The position numbers were made by a program, and so were the translations under genes. Shown here one piece after another: positions 16,824 through 25,700 of a DNA stretch of 53,067 nt. Source of the DNA: JAJFUE01 sp039683515 (GTDB lineage: Bacteria; Sumerlaeota; Sumerlaeia; MVZB01); assembly GCA_039683515.1 (NCBI GenBank), contig JBDKRG010000019.1:1-53067 (forward strand), written 5' to 3'. The notes below the pieces were generated by a model. That model searched no databases, had not been told where the DNA came from, and saw only the letters and a list, made by a program, of their open reading frames with translations. Positions within the stretch are counted from its first letter, which is position 1; each line of letters starts with the position of its first letter.

Positions 16824-18026
16824 ATGAGCGTTCTTGCAGGCAAGCACATCGTCGTCATCGTTTCAGGGGGGATCGCGGCTTACAAGTCAGCGGACCTCGT
16901 CAGCAAATTGAAAAAGGCCGGGGCCGACGTGCGCGTGGCGATGACGCGCGCGGCAAAGGAGTTTGTCGGCGTCGTGACGTTCGAGACGCTCGCCGGCCAC
17001 CCGGTCTACCAGGACGTCTTCGAGCGGCCGGCGGCGTGGGAGATGGAACACATCTCGTGGGCGCGGTGGGCGGACGCGATCGTCGCCGCGCCGGCCACGG
17101 CGAACCTGCTCGCCAAGCTCGCGCACGGGTTCGCCGACGACGCCTCGACGACGCTCACGCTGGCGTTCCGCGGCCCCCTGTTCATTGCGCCGGCGATGAA
17201 CAGCGCGATGTGGGAACACCCAGCGACGCAGGAAAATTTGAAGACGCTGCTCGCGCGCGGCGTGCGCCTCATCGAGCCGGGCTCGGGCGCGCTGGCGTGC
17301 GGCGAAGTCGGCCCGGGGCGGATGGCCGAGCCGGCCGACATCATTGTCGCGCTCGAGAAATATTTCGAGACAGGCGCGCCGCTCTCAGGGAAAACCGTTT
17401 TGATCACCGCCGGCCCGACGCGCGAGGCGCTCGACCCGATCCGGTTCATCAGCAACAAATCGACGGGGAAAATGGGCGCCGAGCTGGCCGCCGAGGCCGC
17501 CGCGCGCGGGGCGCGCGTGCTGCTCGTTCACGGCCCGATGAGCGCGCCGGTTCCGGCCGGCGTTGAGGCGTACCCGGTCGAGTCCGCGCGGGAACTTCTC
17601 GCGAAAGTTCAGGAATTCTGGCCGAAAACCGACATCGCGATCTTCGCGGCGGCGGTCGCCAACTACGAAAGCGGCGCGGCCGAGGCGGGCAAGATCAAGG
17701 GCGGCGAGAAGTTAACATTGGAATTAAAGCGCACGCCCGACATCGCCGCGTGGGCCGGCGCCAACAGGCGCCAGGGGCAGCTGCTCGTCGGCTTCTGCGC
17801 CGAGAGCCAGGACCTCATCGCGGCCGCGAAGAAAAAACTGGACGAAAAAAAACTCGATCTCATCTGCGCCAACCCGATCGGCGAGCCGGGCGTGGGGTTC
17901 GAGGCCGCCGACAACCGCGTGACGCTCATCGACCGCGCCGGCAAAGAGGAGCAATCCCCCACCGCCGCCAAGCGCGATATCGCCGCGTGGATTTTCGATC
18001 ATATCCAAGGCGGGTCGGGTCTCTGA
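16824..18026 (+). CDS. coaBC: Bifunctional phosphopantothenoylcysteine decarboxylase/synthetase
   Basis: Makes 4'-phosphopantetheine for coenzyme A: the C-terminal CoaB domain ligates cysteine to phosphopantothenate using CTP, and the N-terminal CoaC domain decarboxylates the product with FMN. CoaC motifs: GGIAAYKSADL (FMN), the catalytic His in EHISWARWAD, PAMNSAMW and GALACGEVGPGRM (active Cys). CoaB motifs: ITAGPTREALDPIRFISNKS and KI..GG...LELKRTPDI. The usual AAVADY/W motif reads AAVANYES here, a change of a conserved Asp to Asn. At 400 residues it has full length. It starts 12 bases after the M20 gene and is probably cotranscribed. Confidence 0.96.
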   Translation: MSVLAGKHIVVIVSGGIAAYKSADLVSKLKKAGADVRVAMTRAAKEFVGVVTFETLAGHPVYQDVFERPAAWEMEHISWARWADAIVAAPATANLLAKLAHGFADDASTTLTLAFRGPLFIAPAMNSAMWEHPATQENLKTLLARGVRLIEPGSGALACGEVGPGRMAEPADIIVALEKYFETGAPLSGKTVLITAGPTREALDPIRFISNKSTGKMGAELAAEAAARGARVLLVHGPMSAPVPAGVEAYPVESARELLAKVQEFWPKTDIAIFAAAVANYESGAAEAGKIKGGEKLTLELKRTPDIAAWAGANRRQGQLLVGFCAESQDLIAAAKKKLDEKKLDLICANPIGEPGVGFEAADNRVTLIDRAGKEEQSPTAAKRDIAAWIFDHIQGGSGL

Positions 18027-18082
18027 CCCGACTTCGAAGCCAAAGAATATCTCACTGCCAAAACGCAAAGGGGTGTATAGCG

Positions 18083-19981
18083 ATGATGCGCCTGCGGACG
18101 GACACGGACGGGCACGGACGGACACGGACCGACTCGAACCTCGGCGCGCTGTGCTGGATTTTGATCGTTTTATTCCTGGCCGGAACCGGGGCTCGCGCCA
18201 ATGGGGTCGAATGCCTCGGCGTCATCGGCGAATGCGTGTCCGCTTTCGCCGTTCAGGGTCACTACGTCTACGCGGCCGGCGGCTACACGCTCCACGTCAT
18301 CGACATCGCCAACCCCGCCAAGCCAACCGAGGTCGGATGGGCACGGTCGGAATACCACATCAACTCGGTCGAAGTGCTCGGATCGATCGTGTATCTCGGA
18401 TGCGACGAAGACGGCGGCGTTCAGATGGTCGACGTCGCCGACCCGGCAAAACCGAAGACGAAGAAAATCGACGAGAACGAAAAAATGGGCGGCAACACGC
18501 ACACCGTAATCGAGCTCATGGGCAAGTATTTAATTTACCGGTCGTCGGGCAGCCTCCTGGGCACGCATTGGTTTGAGGTTTATGATGTCAGCGGCATGCC
18601 TCGTCCCATCACCGATGGTCTTCACGACGATGATGTTCGCTGCGCATATGCGACCGATGGCCAACAGATCTTCTGCACAAAAGTTATCTCCGAAAAGGGC
18701 AGTCGCGTTATTTGCATCGAGGACCGCACGTCAACCACGGCAAAAAGGATCGGGCAGTTGAACAGTGCTGAAGGGCTTGAAGTCGAGCTCGGCTTTCACT
18801 TCGACAAAAACACCGGCAAGCTCACATTCGGGATGGAGGGCGTAAAATCAGCATTGCCGATCGCTAATTGGCCCAATGCGGAAAGGGTCTGGCCGAGCAC
18901 CGAGGGCGAAGCGCGCGAGCCGGACCCGGAAATGAAATATTCGGGCGAATCCGTCCTTGAATTGGATGATGGGGCGCTGGTGATCAAGAACAAAAAAAAT
19001 GGCCGTGAGATCAGCCGCTGGGGGACGCGGCTCTTCGCCGACATCGTGAAGGTCGCCGACCGCAAGGCTTACGTCATCGGCGGGGACCGGCTGTCGATCG
19101 TCGATTGCGCCGACCCGGGTAGGCCGGGGTTGATTTCGCAATATCCATTAAGCGGCGAGACGCGGGCGTGCGCGATCGAGAACGATGCGTTGTTCCTGAT
19201 CAATAAAGACGGGGATCTTTTCACGATCGACATCGCCGAGCCGACTTCGCCCACGCTGGCGGGGACGATGCATTTGAACAGCGACACATTCGCGCTGACG
19301 GCGTCGGGTGACCGGCTGTATGCCGCGTCCAAATCGGGGTTGAACGTATACGACATCAAAAACCCCGCAAAACCCGCGGCGATCGGGCGGTTTGAAACCG
19401 AAAAACCCGCGTGCGACCTGGCGACGTCGGGCTCGCTCGTGTACCTGATGCATGCCGATTCGCTCAGTATCGTCGACGCGTCCGACACGACTAAACCAAT
19501 CCTTTGCGGCAAGCTGGACGTCAAGTGGCGCGGCGACGACGAAGAGCCCGACGAGGATGCCCGGCTCGCGCTCAAGCGGCTCGGAAATATTCTCTACCTG
19601 GTTTCGAGCAATCATGACGGGGTGGCATACGATTCGCACGTCAAAATCGTGGACGTAACGAATCCGGCCGAGCCCGCACTTGTCGGGGGAACAGGCGCCA
19701 CGTGCAGCGACGACGAAAAGGCCTCGCCCAAAATCACTGCTGCGAAGCGGCCGGCGACGAAGGCGACCGGCTGGCTCCTCGCGTTGCCGGCCGGATTTCA
19801 CATTTCAAACCAGAACGGCCATGAACTCCATGTCTTCGATCTGTCGGACCCGAAGAAACCCGCGCTGATCGGCATTTACGAATCCATCCACGATCCCTAC
19901 ACGTCGGCGTTCCTGTTCAAGGACCGCATCTACAAGCCCGACGGCGACGGCGGGCTGTTGATTCTGGGCTCGGGCAAGTAA
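18083..19981 (+). CDS. Exported LVIVD-repeat beta-propeller protein
   Basis: A 632-residue predicted surface or periplasmic protein. After a hydrophobic signal (LGALCWILIVLFLAGTGARA) it consists of recurring LVIVD blades with the pattern V-D-x-x-P-A-K-P, for example LHVIDIANPAKPTEVGW, VQMVDVADPAKPK, LNVYDIKNPAKPAAIG and LHVFDLSDPKKPALIG. Such blades form a beta-propeller used for binding. The first 17 residues before the signal (MMRLRTDTDGHGRTRTD) are encoded by a GGACAC/GGACGG simple repeat, so the gene start was apparently invaded or rebuilt by a repeat. No enzyme motif is visible. It stands alone, with coaBC upstream on the same strand after 56 bases. Confidence 0.78.
   Translation: MMRLRTDTDGHGRTRTDSNLGALCWILIVLFLAGTGARANGVECLGVIGECVSAFAVQGHYVYAAGGYTLHVIDIANPAKPTEVGWARSEYHINSVEVLGSIVYLGCDEDGGVQMVDVADPAKPKTKKIDENEKMGGNTHTVIELMGKYLIYRSSGSLLGTHWFEVYDVSGMPRPITDGLHDDDVRCAYATDGQQIFCTKVISEKGSRVICIEDRTSTTAKRIGQLNSAEGLEVELGFHFDKNTGKLTFGMEGVKSALPIANWPNAERVWPSTEGEAREPDPEMKYSGESVLELDDGALVIKNKKNGREISRWGTRLFADIVKVADRKAYVIGGDRLSIVDCADPGRPGLISQYPLSGETRACAIENDALFLINKDGDLFTIDIAEPTSPTLAGTMHLNSDTFALTASGDRLYAASKSGLNVYDIKNPAKPAAIGRFETEKPACDLATSGSLVYLMHADSLSIVDASDTTKPILCGKLDVKWRGDDEEPDEDARLALKRLGNILYLVSSNHDGVAYDSHVKIVDVTNPAEPALVGGTGATCSDDEKASPKITAAKRPATKATGWLLALPAGFHISNQNGHELHVFDLSDPKKPALIGIYESIHDPYTSAFLFKDRIYKPDGDGGLLILGSGK
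18090..18131. repeat. GGACAC/GGACGG hexamer repeat overlapping a gene start
   Basis: About six copies of hexamers related to CGGACA/CGGGCA in tandem. They encode the unusual Thr/Asp/Gly/Arg-rich lead in front of the LVIVD protein's signal peptide. Confidence 0.65.
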
Positions 19982-20064
19982 CCGCAAACGCTTGCAAAAA
20001 GCTGTGCGTTTGGGATAAATATTTCGTTCGCATTCAGGATCATTTTTGCGGCGGGATTTTTTTC

Positions 20065-20337
20065 ATGAAGAAGAGCACGAATATCACGCTCAGCCTCGTC
20101 ACGCTCGTGGCGGCGGCGCTCACGTGGAGCTGCTCGGACCACAACCCGAACGCGCCCGCCGGTTCGACCGGCCAGACGAGCGGCACGACGACGGCCGGCC
20201 GGCCGCACATGCTGATCCCGGTTCACGGCGGCTCGGGCGCGAGCAGGGCGTCGGGCGCGACGGCAGGGGGCTCGAGCTCCAAGGGCTCGATCTCGCGCGG
20301 CGGGTTCGGCGGCTCGTCGGCCCGCGTAAGCGCGTAA
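20065..20337 (+). CDS. Small Ser/Gly-rich lipoprotein with YgiB-like RGGFG motif
   Basis: A 90-residue predicted lipoprotein. The signal MKKSTNITLSLVTLVAAALTWSC ends in a Cys suitable for lipidation, although the lipobox (TWSC) is not ideal. The mature part is Ser/Gly/Thr-rich and low in hydrophobics. It ends ISRGGFGGSSARVSA. The tail motif (S/T)RGGFG matches the one I know from the C-terminus of YgiB/YjfM (DUF1190) lipoproteins, whose genes sit beside the ATP-grasp genes ygiC/yjfC. Here too a YgiC-like gene begins only 5 bases downstream. I infer that it is a minimal YgiB counterpart and perhaps the acceptor of the neighbouring ligase. Everything but the tail and the neighbourhood differs from YgiB. 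Confidence 0.6.
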   Translation: MKKSTNITLSLVTLVAAALTWSCSDHNPNAPAGSTGQTSGTTTAGRPHMLIPVHGGSGASRASGATAGGSSSKGSISRGGFGGSSARVSA

Positions 20338-20342
20338 TCGCC

Positions 20343-21476
20343 ATGCGTCGCATTCAAATCAACCCGCGGCCGGACTGGCAGAAAAAAGTCGAGGAAACCG
20401 GGCTGGTGTTCCATACGGCCGGCGGAGTCCCGTACTGGGACGAGTCGGCGTATTACGAATTCAGCATGGCCGAGGTCCTCGAAATCGAGAAGGCGACCAA
20501 CGAGCTCTCGAGGATGTGCATCGAGGCGGCGCGCGCGGTGATCGAGGGCAACCGCCTCGCCGAGCTGAAAATCCCGGAGACGGTCTGGGAGCCGATCTGG
20601 GACGCGTGGGAGAACGAGCCGCCCTCGATCTACGGCCGGTTCGATCTCGCCTGCGACGGCAACGGCTCGATCAAGCTCCTCGAGTTCAACGCCGACACGC
20701 CGACGTCGCTCCTCGAGGCGGCCGTGGCGCAGTGGTTCTGGCTTCAGGAGACGCGCCCGCGCAAGGACCAGTTCAACTCGATCCACGAGCGCCTCGTCAA
20801 AAAGTGGGAAGAGCTCAAGCCGCGGCTCGACGGCGGCACGCTGCACTTCGGCTACGTGGACGACCCCGAGGACGTCATGACGGCGACCTACCTGCGCGAC
20901 ACCGCGCAGCAGGCGGGGATCAAGACCGACTCGATCCTGATGGGCGAGATCGGCTGGGACGGCGGCAAGCGCCGATTCGTCGACATGAACAACAAGCCGA
21001 TCGACGCCATCTTCAAGCTGTATCCGTGGGAGTGGCTGGTGCACGAGCGCTTCGCGCCGGAGCTGATCGAGTCGTATCGGTCGACGCAGTGGATCGAGCC
21101 GATCTGGAAAATGGTCCTGTCGAACAAGGGCATCCTGCCGGTGCTGTGGGAGCTTTACCCGGACCACCCGAACCTGCTCGAGGCGCATTTCGGCGATCCG
21201 CATGGGATGAAGGAATACGCCAGGAAGCCGCTCCTTTCGCGCGAGGGGGCGAACGTGAGCCTCCGCGGCGCGGAGGGCGTCACGGAAACGGCCGGCGAGT
21301 ACGGCCAGGAGGGGTTTATCTATCAAAAGCTCGCGCAATTGCCGGTTTTCGACGGGATGCGGCCGGTCGTCGGCAGCTGGCTCGTCGACTGGGAGGCGGC
21401 CGGGATGGGGATCCGCGAATCAACCGGCCCGATCACCGACAACCTAAGCCGCTTCGTGCCGCATTTGATCGGGTGA
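20343..21476 (+). CDS. Glutathionylspermidine-synthase-like ATP-grasp ligase (YgiC-like)
   Basis: A 377-residue protein of the GspS C-terminal ATP-grasp family, which joins a carboxylate to an amine with ATP. Family landmarks: YWDESAYYEFSM near the N-terminus, YGRFDLACDGNGSIKLLEFNADTPTSL (metal/ATP site), LYPWEWLVHE, IEPIWKMVLSNKGILPVLWELYP and EGFIYQKLAQLPVFDG. At this length it lacks the amidase domain of true GspS and resembles YgiC/YjfC, whose substrate is not settled. The neighbouring small lipoprotein (5-base gap) is a plausible peptide substrate or partner. Mg2+ and ATP residues appear intact. Confidence 0.88.
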   Translation: MRRIQINPRPDWQKKVEETGLVFHTAGGVPYWDESAYYEFSMAEVLEIEKATNELSRMCIEAARAVIEGNRLAELKIPETVWEPIWDAWENEPPSIYGRFDLACDGNGSIKLLEFNADTPTSLLEAAVAQWFWLQETRPRKDQFNSIHERLVKKWEELKPRLDGGTLHFGYVDDPEDVMTATYLRDTAQQAGIKTDSILMGEIGWDGGKRRFVDMNNKPIDAIFKLYPWEWLVHERFAPELIESYRSTQWIEPIWKMVLSNKGILPVLWELYPDHPNLLEAHFGDPHGMKEYARKPLLSREGANVSLRGAEGVTETAGEYGQEGFIYQKLAQLPVFDGMRPVVGSWLVDWEAAGMGIRESTGPITDNLSRFVPHLIG

Positions 21477-21481
21477 ATTTT

Positions 21482-21545
21482 TACGCCAATGCGCCAAGAT
21501 GATTCTATCCTATAGTCCTTGGCGGGCGTGGCGTCTTGGCGTATT
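21482..21545. repeat. Inverted cluster of CGCCAAG heptamers
   Basis: GCGCCAAG units on the left face CTTGGCG/TTGGCGT units on the right across a short AT-rich centre. It sits between convergent genes and may act as a bidirectional hairpin. Confidence 0.7.
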
Positions 21546-21550
21546 GAAAT

Positions 21551-22645
21551 TTACACGCTGAACAAAATATTCAGAATGTCGCCGTCCTGGACGACGTATT
21601 CCTTGCCTTCGAGGCGGAGCTTGCCGTGTTTCTTGGCTTCGGCGTACGAGCCCGCCGCGAGGAGCTCGTCCCAGCGGATCACTTCGGCGCGGATGAAGCC
21701 GCGCTCCAAATCGCTGTGGATCGCGCCGGCGGCGGGCTGGGCCGTCGTGTCGGCCATGATCGTCCAGGCGCGGCACTCGTCGGGGCCGACCGTGAAGAAC
21801 GAGATCCGCCCGAGCAGCTCGTAGCACATGCGGATGACGCGGTGCGCGGCCGGCTCGGCGATGCCGTAGTCGGCGAGGAACGCCTCGCGGTCCTCGGCCG
21901 GCAGCTGCGCGATTTCCATCTCCATCTGGCCGCAGAGCCGGCCGGCCATCGTGCCGGGGGCTTCGGCGAGCGCGCCAAGCGCGACCGGCTCGGCGCCGTG
22001 CTCCTTCCACTGGTCCTCGCCGTCGTTGACGAGGAACATCGTCGGCTTGAGCGTGAGGAGCTGGAACCCGCGGAGCGATTTCTTCTGTTCCTCGTCGAGC
22101 TTGACCGTGCGCGCCGGCTGGCCCTGCTCCAGGGCCGCCTGGACGAGCTTGCACGCGTCCATCTCGATCTGGAGGCCGCGTTTTTCGGCCGTCGGGGCGC
22201 GCTGGATCTGCTTGTCGATCCGCTCGAGGCGGGTCTCGATCTTCTTGAGGTCGCTGAGAGCCATTTCGAGCGCGATCGCCTCGATGTCGGCGGCCGGGTC
22301 GGGGGCGTCGCCGGCGGCGTTGACGAACCCGCGCACGACGACCAGGAGCGCGTCGGTGACGGCGACCTCGGCCATCTGCTTTTCGCCCAGGGCCTCGCCG
22401 CCGGGGGCGTCTTCCTGGCGCGCGACGGCCGCCAGGTCCAAATACTCGACCGTCGCCGGCGTGTGCTTCTTCGGCTTGAACAACTCGGAGAGCTTGTCGA
22501 GGCGCGAGTCCGGGACCTTGACGATGCCGTGGTGCGTCTCGGCGCGGCCGGTCGAGAACGCCGACGTGGCCACCTGCTGGCCGGTCAAGGCGTTGAACAC
22601 GGTCGTTTTGCCGCTGGTCTGAAACCCAATGATGGCGATCTTCAT
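21551..22645 (-). CDS. YchF/OLA1-like P-loop ATPase/GTPase
   Basis: A 364-residue Obg-related protein of the YchF group: an N-terminal P-loop domain, a coiled-coil insert (about residues 125-165) and a C-terminal TGS-like domain (about 280-364, FFTVGPDECRAWTIMADTTA to VQDGDILNILFSV). YchF proteins bind ribosomes and hydrolyse ATP rather than GTP. The G1 loop reads GFQTSGKTT instead of the usual GxPNVGKST. The nucleotide-specificity segment reads LVNDGE, related to the NxxE of the family rather than NKxD. It is shorter and more diverged than standard YchF, so it may be a paralogue rather than the housekeeping copy. Confidence 0.8.
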   Translation of the reverse strand: MKIAIIGFQTSGKTTVFNALTGQQVATSAFSTGRAETHHGIVKVPDSRLDKLSELFKPKKHTPATVEYLDLAAVARQEDAPGGEALGEKQMAEVAVTDALLVVVRGFVNAAGDAPDPAADIEAIALEMALSDLKKIETRLERIDKQIQRAPTAEKRGLQIEMDACKLVQAALEQGQPARTVKLDEEQKKSLRGFQLLTLKPTMFLVNDGEDQWKEHGAEPVALGALAEAPGTMAGRLCGQMEMEIAQLPAEDREAFLADYGIAEPAAHRVIRMCYELLGRISFFTVGPDECRAWTIMADTTAQPAAGAIHSDLERGFIRAEVIRWDELLAAGSYAEAKKHGKLRLEGKEYVVQDGDILNILFSV

Positions 22646-22659
22646 CCTCGCGCTCCTTT

Positions 22660-22717
22660 GGTAGGTCGGCTCTACGAGCCGACTCCGGAAAAAGTCGGCT
22701 CATAGAGCCGACCTACC
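22660..22717. repeat. Palindromic repeat with GTCGGCTC arms
   Basis: GGTAGGTCGGCTC at the left and GAGCCGACCTACC at the right make a 13-base perfect outer stem. Each half is itself a small palindrome (GTCGGCTC..GAGCCGAC), separated by TCCGGAAAAA. A half-copy occurs at 52504. It lies between divergent genes. Confidence 0.8.
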
Positions 22718-22783
22718 ACTTTACACAATGTACACAAGCAAGCAACTTGATCGTTTGCGTTGGGCTCGGGCAGAATAAGCGCG

Positions 22784-25700
22784 ATGAGCAGGAAGAAGGA
22801 CAAGACTCCCAACGAGCCGCCGCCGAGCCGGTGGCTGGCGACGGCGACGCGGCTGCGGCGGATCAAGCGGCGCTGGCAGATGCTGCGCCTGGGCGTGCGC
22901 GTGCTGGTCGTCATGCTGCTGCTGCTGGCCGGCGCCGTCCTGTTCGCGCTGTTCTACCCGCTTTCGATCCCGTGGCTGGACGAACGCATCAAGGCGCGCT
23001 GGGCCGACACGGTCGGGCTCAAGCTCGATTACAACCGCTCGACGATCCGGCTGGCGCGCGCCGAGCTGAGCTTCGAGGAGCCGGTCCTGATCGACCCCGA
23101 AACCGGCGAGCGGCTGGTTGACCTGCGGCGGGTCGAGCTGAGCGGCTCGCTCCTGCAGATGATTTTCGGCCGTGGGCCGCGCGTCATCGAGTCGCTGCGG
23201 CTGGAGGGCCCGGCGGTGGTGCGCGTGGCGACGCGCGACGAGCGCCTCCAGCTGCTCCCGCCGTGGCCGCGCGTGATCGACATCGTCCGGAAGAGGCTCG
23301 AGAGCAAAACAAACGCCGGGCCGCCCAAGGCCGTCCTCAAGCAACTGACGCTCGCGCCGGTGGACCTGCGCTGGATCGAGCAGGGCGAGGCGGGCTCGCG
23401 CGTGCGGCTGTCGCTGGAGGGCATGGCGCTGACGGTGGATTTCGAACGGCGGTCGCGGCCGCGGCGGCTCATGCTCGCCGGCAGGCTCGCCGAGGGGCCC
23501 GGCCCCGGGCGCCCCTTCATGCTGACCGTCCGCCCCGACGAAAGCGCCGGCGCGGCCGACCTGCAGCTGCGGCTCGACTCGTTCAACAGCGGCGAGTTCC
23601 GGTTCTCGAGAATGCCGGTCGATCTCAACACGGGCCAGATCCTGGCCAGCGCGCGCCTCGAGCGCAACGGCCGCGGCGAGTGGATCTCGAAGGGGGGCGG
23701 GCAGCTCGACGGCGTCCGCGTCAGGGACCGCGACGGCCAGTCGGTGATCGTCGGCCTCGTCCAGACGCGGTGGGTCGCGCGGCTCGACCCGCTGGCCCGC
23801 CAGGTCGCGATCGAACAGCTCGACGTGAACGGCCCCAACAGCGTGGCGCGGCTCGTGGGCTGGGCGGGGACGCGCCGGCCGTGGCCGTACGGGCTGCGCG
23901 TCAAGGAATTCTCCACCGGCGGCGACGAGCTCAAGCTGATCGCCAACCGCCTCCTGCCCGCGGGGCAGCTGGCCTCCTCGCCGGCAAGCTCGGTCAAGCT
24001 GGTCGGGAGCTTCTTCGGCGACTCGGCGACGACGATCCCGACGCGCGCCGAAATGAGCGCGCGGGCGTCGGGCCTGGAGTTCCTGCTGCCGCACATGCCC
24101 GAGCCGCTGCACGGGGTGTCGGGCCGGATCGAGCTGACGTCGACGACGCTCGCCGTGAACCAGCTCACGGGCCGATACGACCGGACGCAGGTCGTGGTGG
24201 AAGGGCTGGCGGTCGGGAACCTGCCGCGCGAATTCCAGGAAGTGGGGCTGGCGTGGCGGACGGTCGGCGACGGCGACGTGGACGGGAGCGGCACGCTGCG
24301 GTTCGAGACGCCGCATGGCGTCCGGCTGACGACCGCCCTGAAGCGGGCGCAGATCGACGGCGGGATCCGGTTCCGCGACGCGGTGATCCGCGACCCGCGC
24401 CTGCCCGACCGCATCAGCCGGCTCTACGGCCGGATCCAGCTGCGCGGCAACGAGGCGCGGATCGAGGGACTCGAGGCCCAGCTCGGCGGCACGCGGCTGT
24501 TCGCGGACGGCTCGCTGGTCGGAACCGAGTCGGTGTGGACGTCGCCCACGCTCACGCTTTCGGCGCGGGTCGGCGGCGATCTGCAGACCGTGCGGGGTCA
24601 GGTCGTCGAGGCGGCGAAGACGGCGGGCGTGGACCTGGGCGGGTTGCCCCCGGCGCTGGGCAGCGGCGAAGCGGCGGCGCAGGTCCGCGACTTCCCGCTG
24701 GCGCTCTGGCGGACGCGGCCGATCCAGGCGACGATCAAGCTTCAGGATTTCGCGACGACGGTGACGGCGGGGAGCCTGCCGGCGCCGCTCCACGTCGCAG
24801 GCGACGTCGACGGCCGCGGCACCGTGCGGCTCAGCGCATCGCAAGGCCTGCCGGTCGAGCTCGACGGCCAGGCGACGATCCACAAAGGGCGCGCCCGCGG
24901 CGCGGGGATCCCGCCGGTCGGCAAGGTCGGCGGCAAGGTCGGCTGGTCGAACGGGACGGTCCGGTTCGAGAAGTTTACGGCCGAGCTGCTCGGCGGCCGC
25001 GTGACGGTCAGCGGGATGGTCAGCGGCCGGCCGCGGCCGTGGGTCAAGCCGCACGGCAAGCTGGCGGTCGAAGTCTCGACGCCGCTCGGCAACGCGCTCG
25101 CCCAGGCCGAGCGGCGCGGCATCGGTCCGCGCCGGTTCGGGTTCACCGAGTTCGGCGGCGACGCCACGGTCAAGGTCAACCTGAACGGGCCGCTCGCCGA
25201 CTGGCGCAGGCTGGCCTGCACGGGCCGCCTCGATGTCGACGACTTCTACACCAGCTTCAGCGTCGCGCGCGTGGGCGGGCCGCTGCGGATCCGGCACCTG
25301 GGCGTCGAGCTGGGCGAGGACCGGCTGAGCATCGAGCCGCTGACCGGCAGCTTCGGCAACGTCGCGCTCAACGCCGAAGGGGCGCTCAAGCCCGGCGGCG
25401 GGCTTCTCAACCTGCGGCTCAGCGGCGACCTGGCCGAAATGAAACGACGCTCCCCGCCGGGGCTCGAGAAGTTCGACGTCGGCGGCTCGGCCACGATCGA
25501 ACACCACCAGAAGATCGAGCCGCGCCCGGGCTTCACGCCGCCGCGGGACTGGGCCGGCGTGATCGCGTATTTCGGCCGGCTGCGCGACCAGGAGCAGGGG
25601 CTCGCGCAACTGCGGCAGGATTGGAGCTGGGACTTCGACGGCTCGATCCGGATGAGCAAGGGCGAAATGACGTTCTGGCGCATGCCGACGCCGCTGCGCG

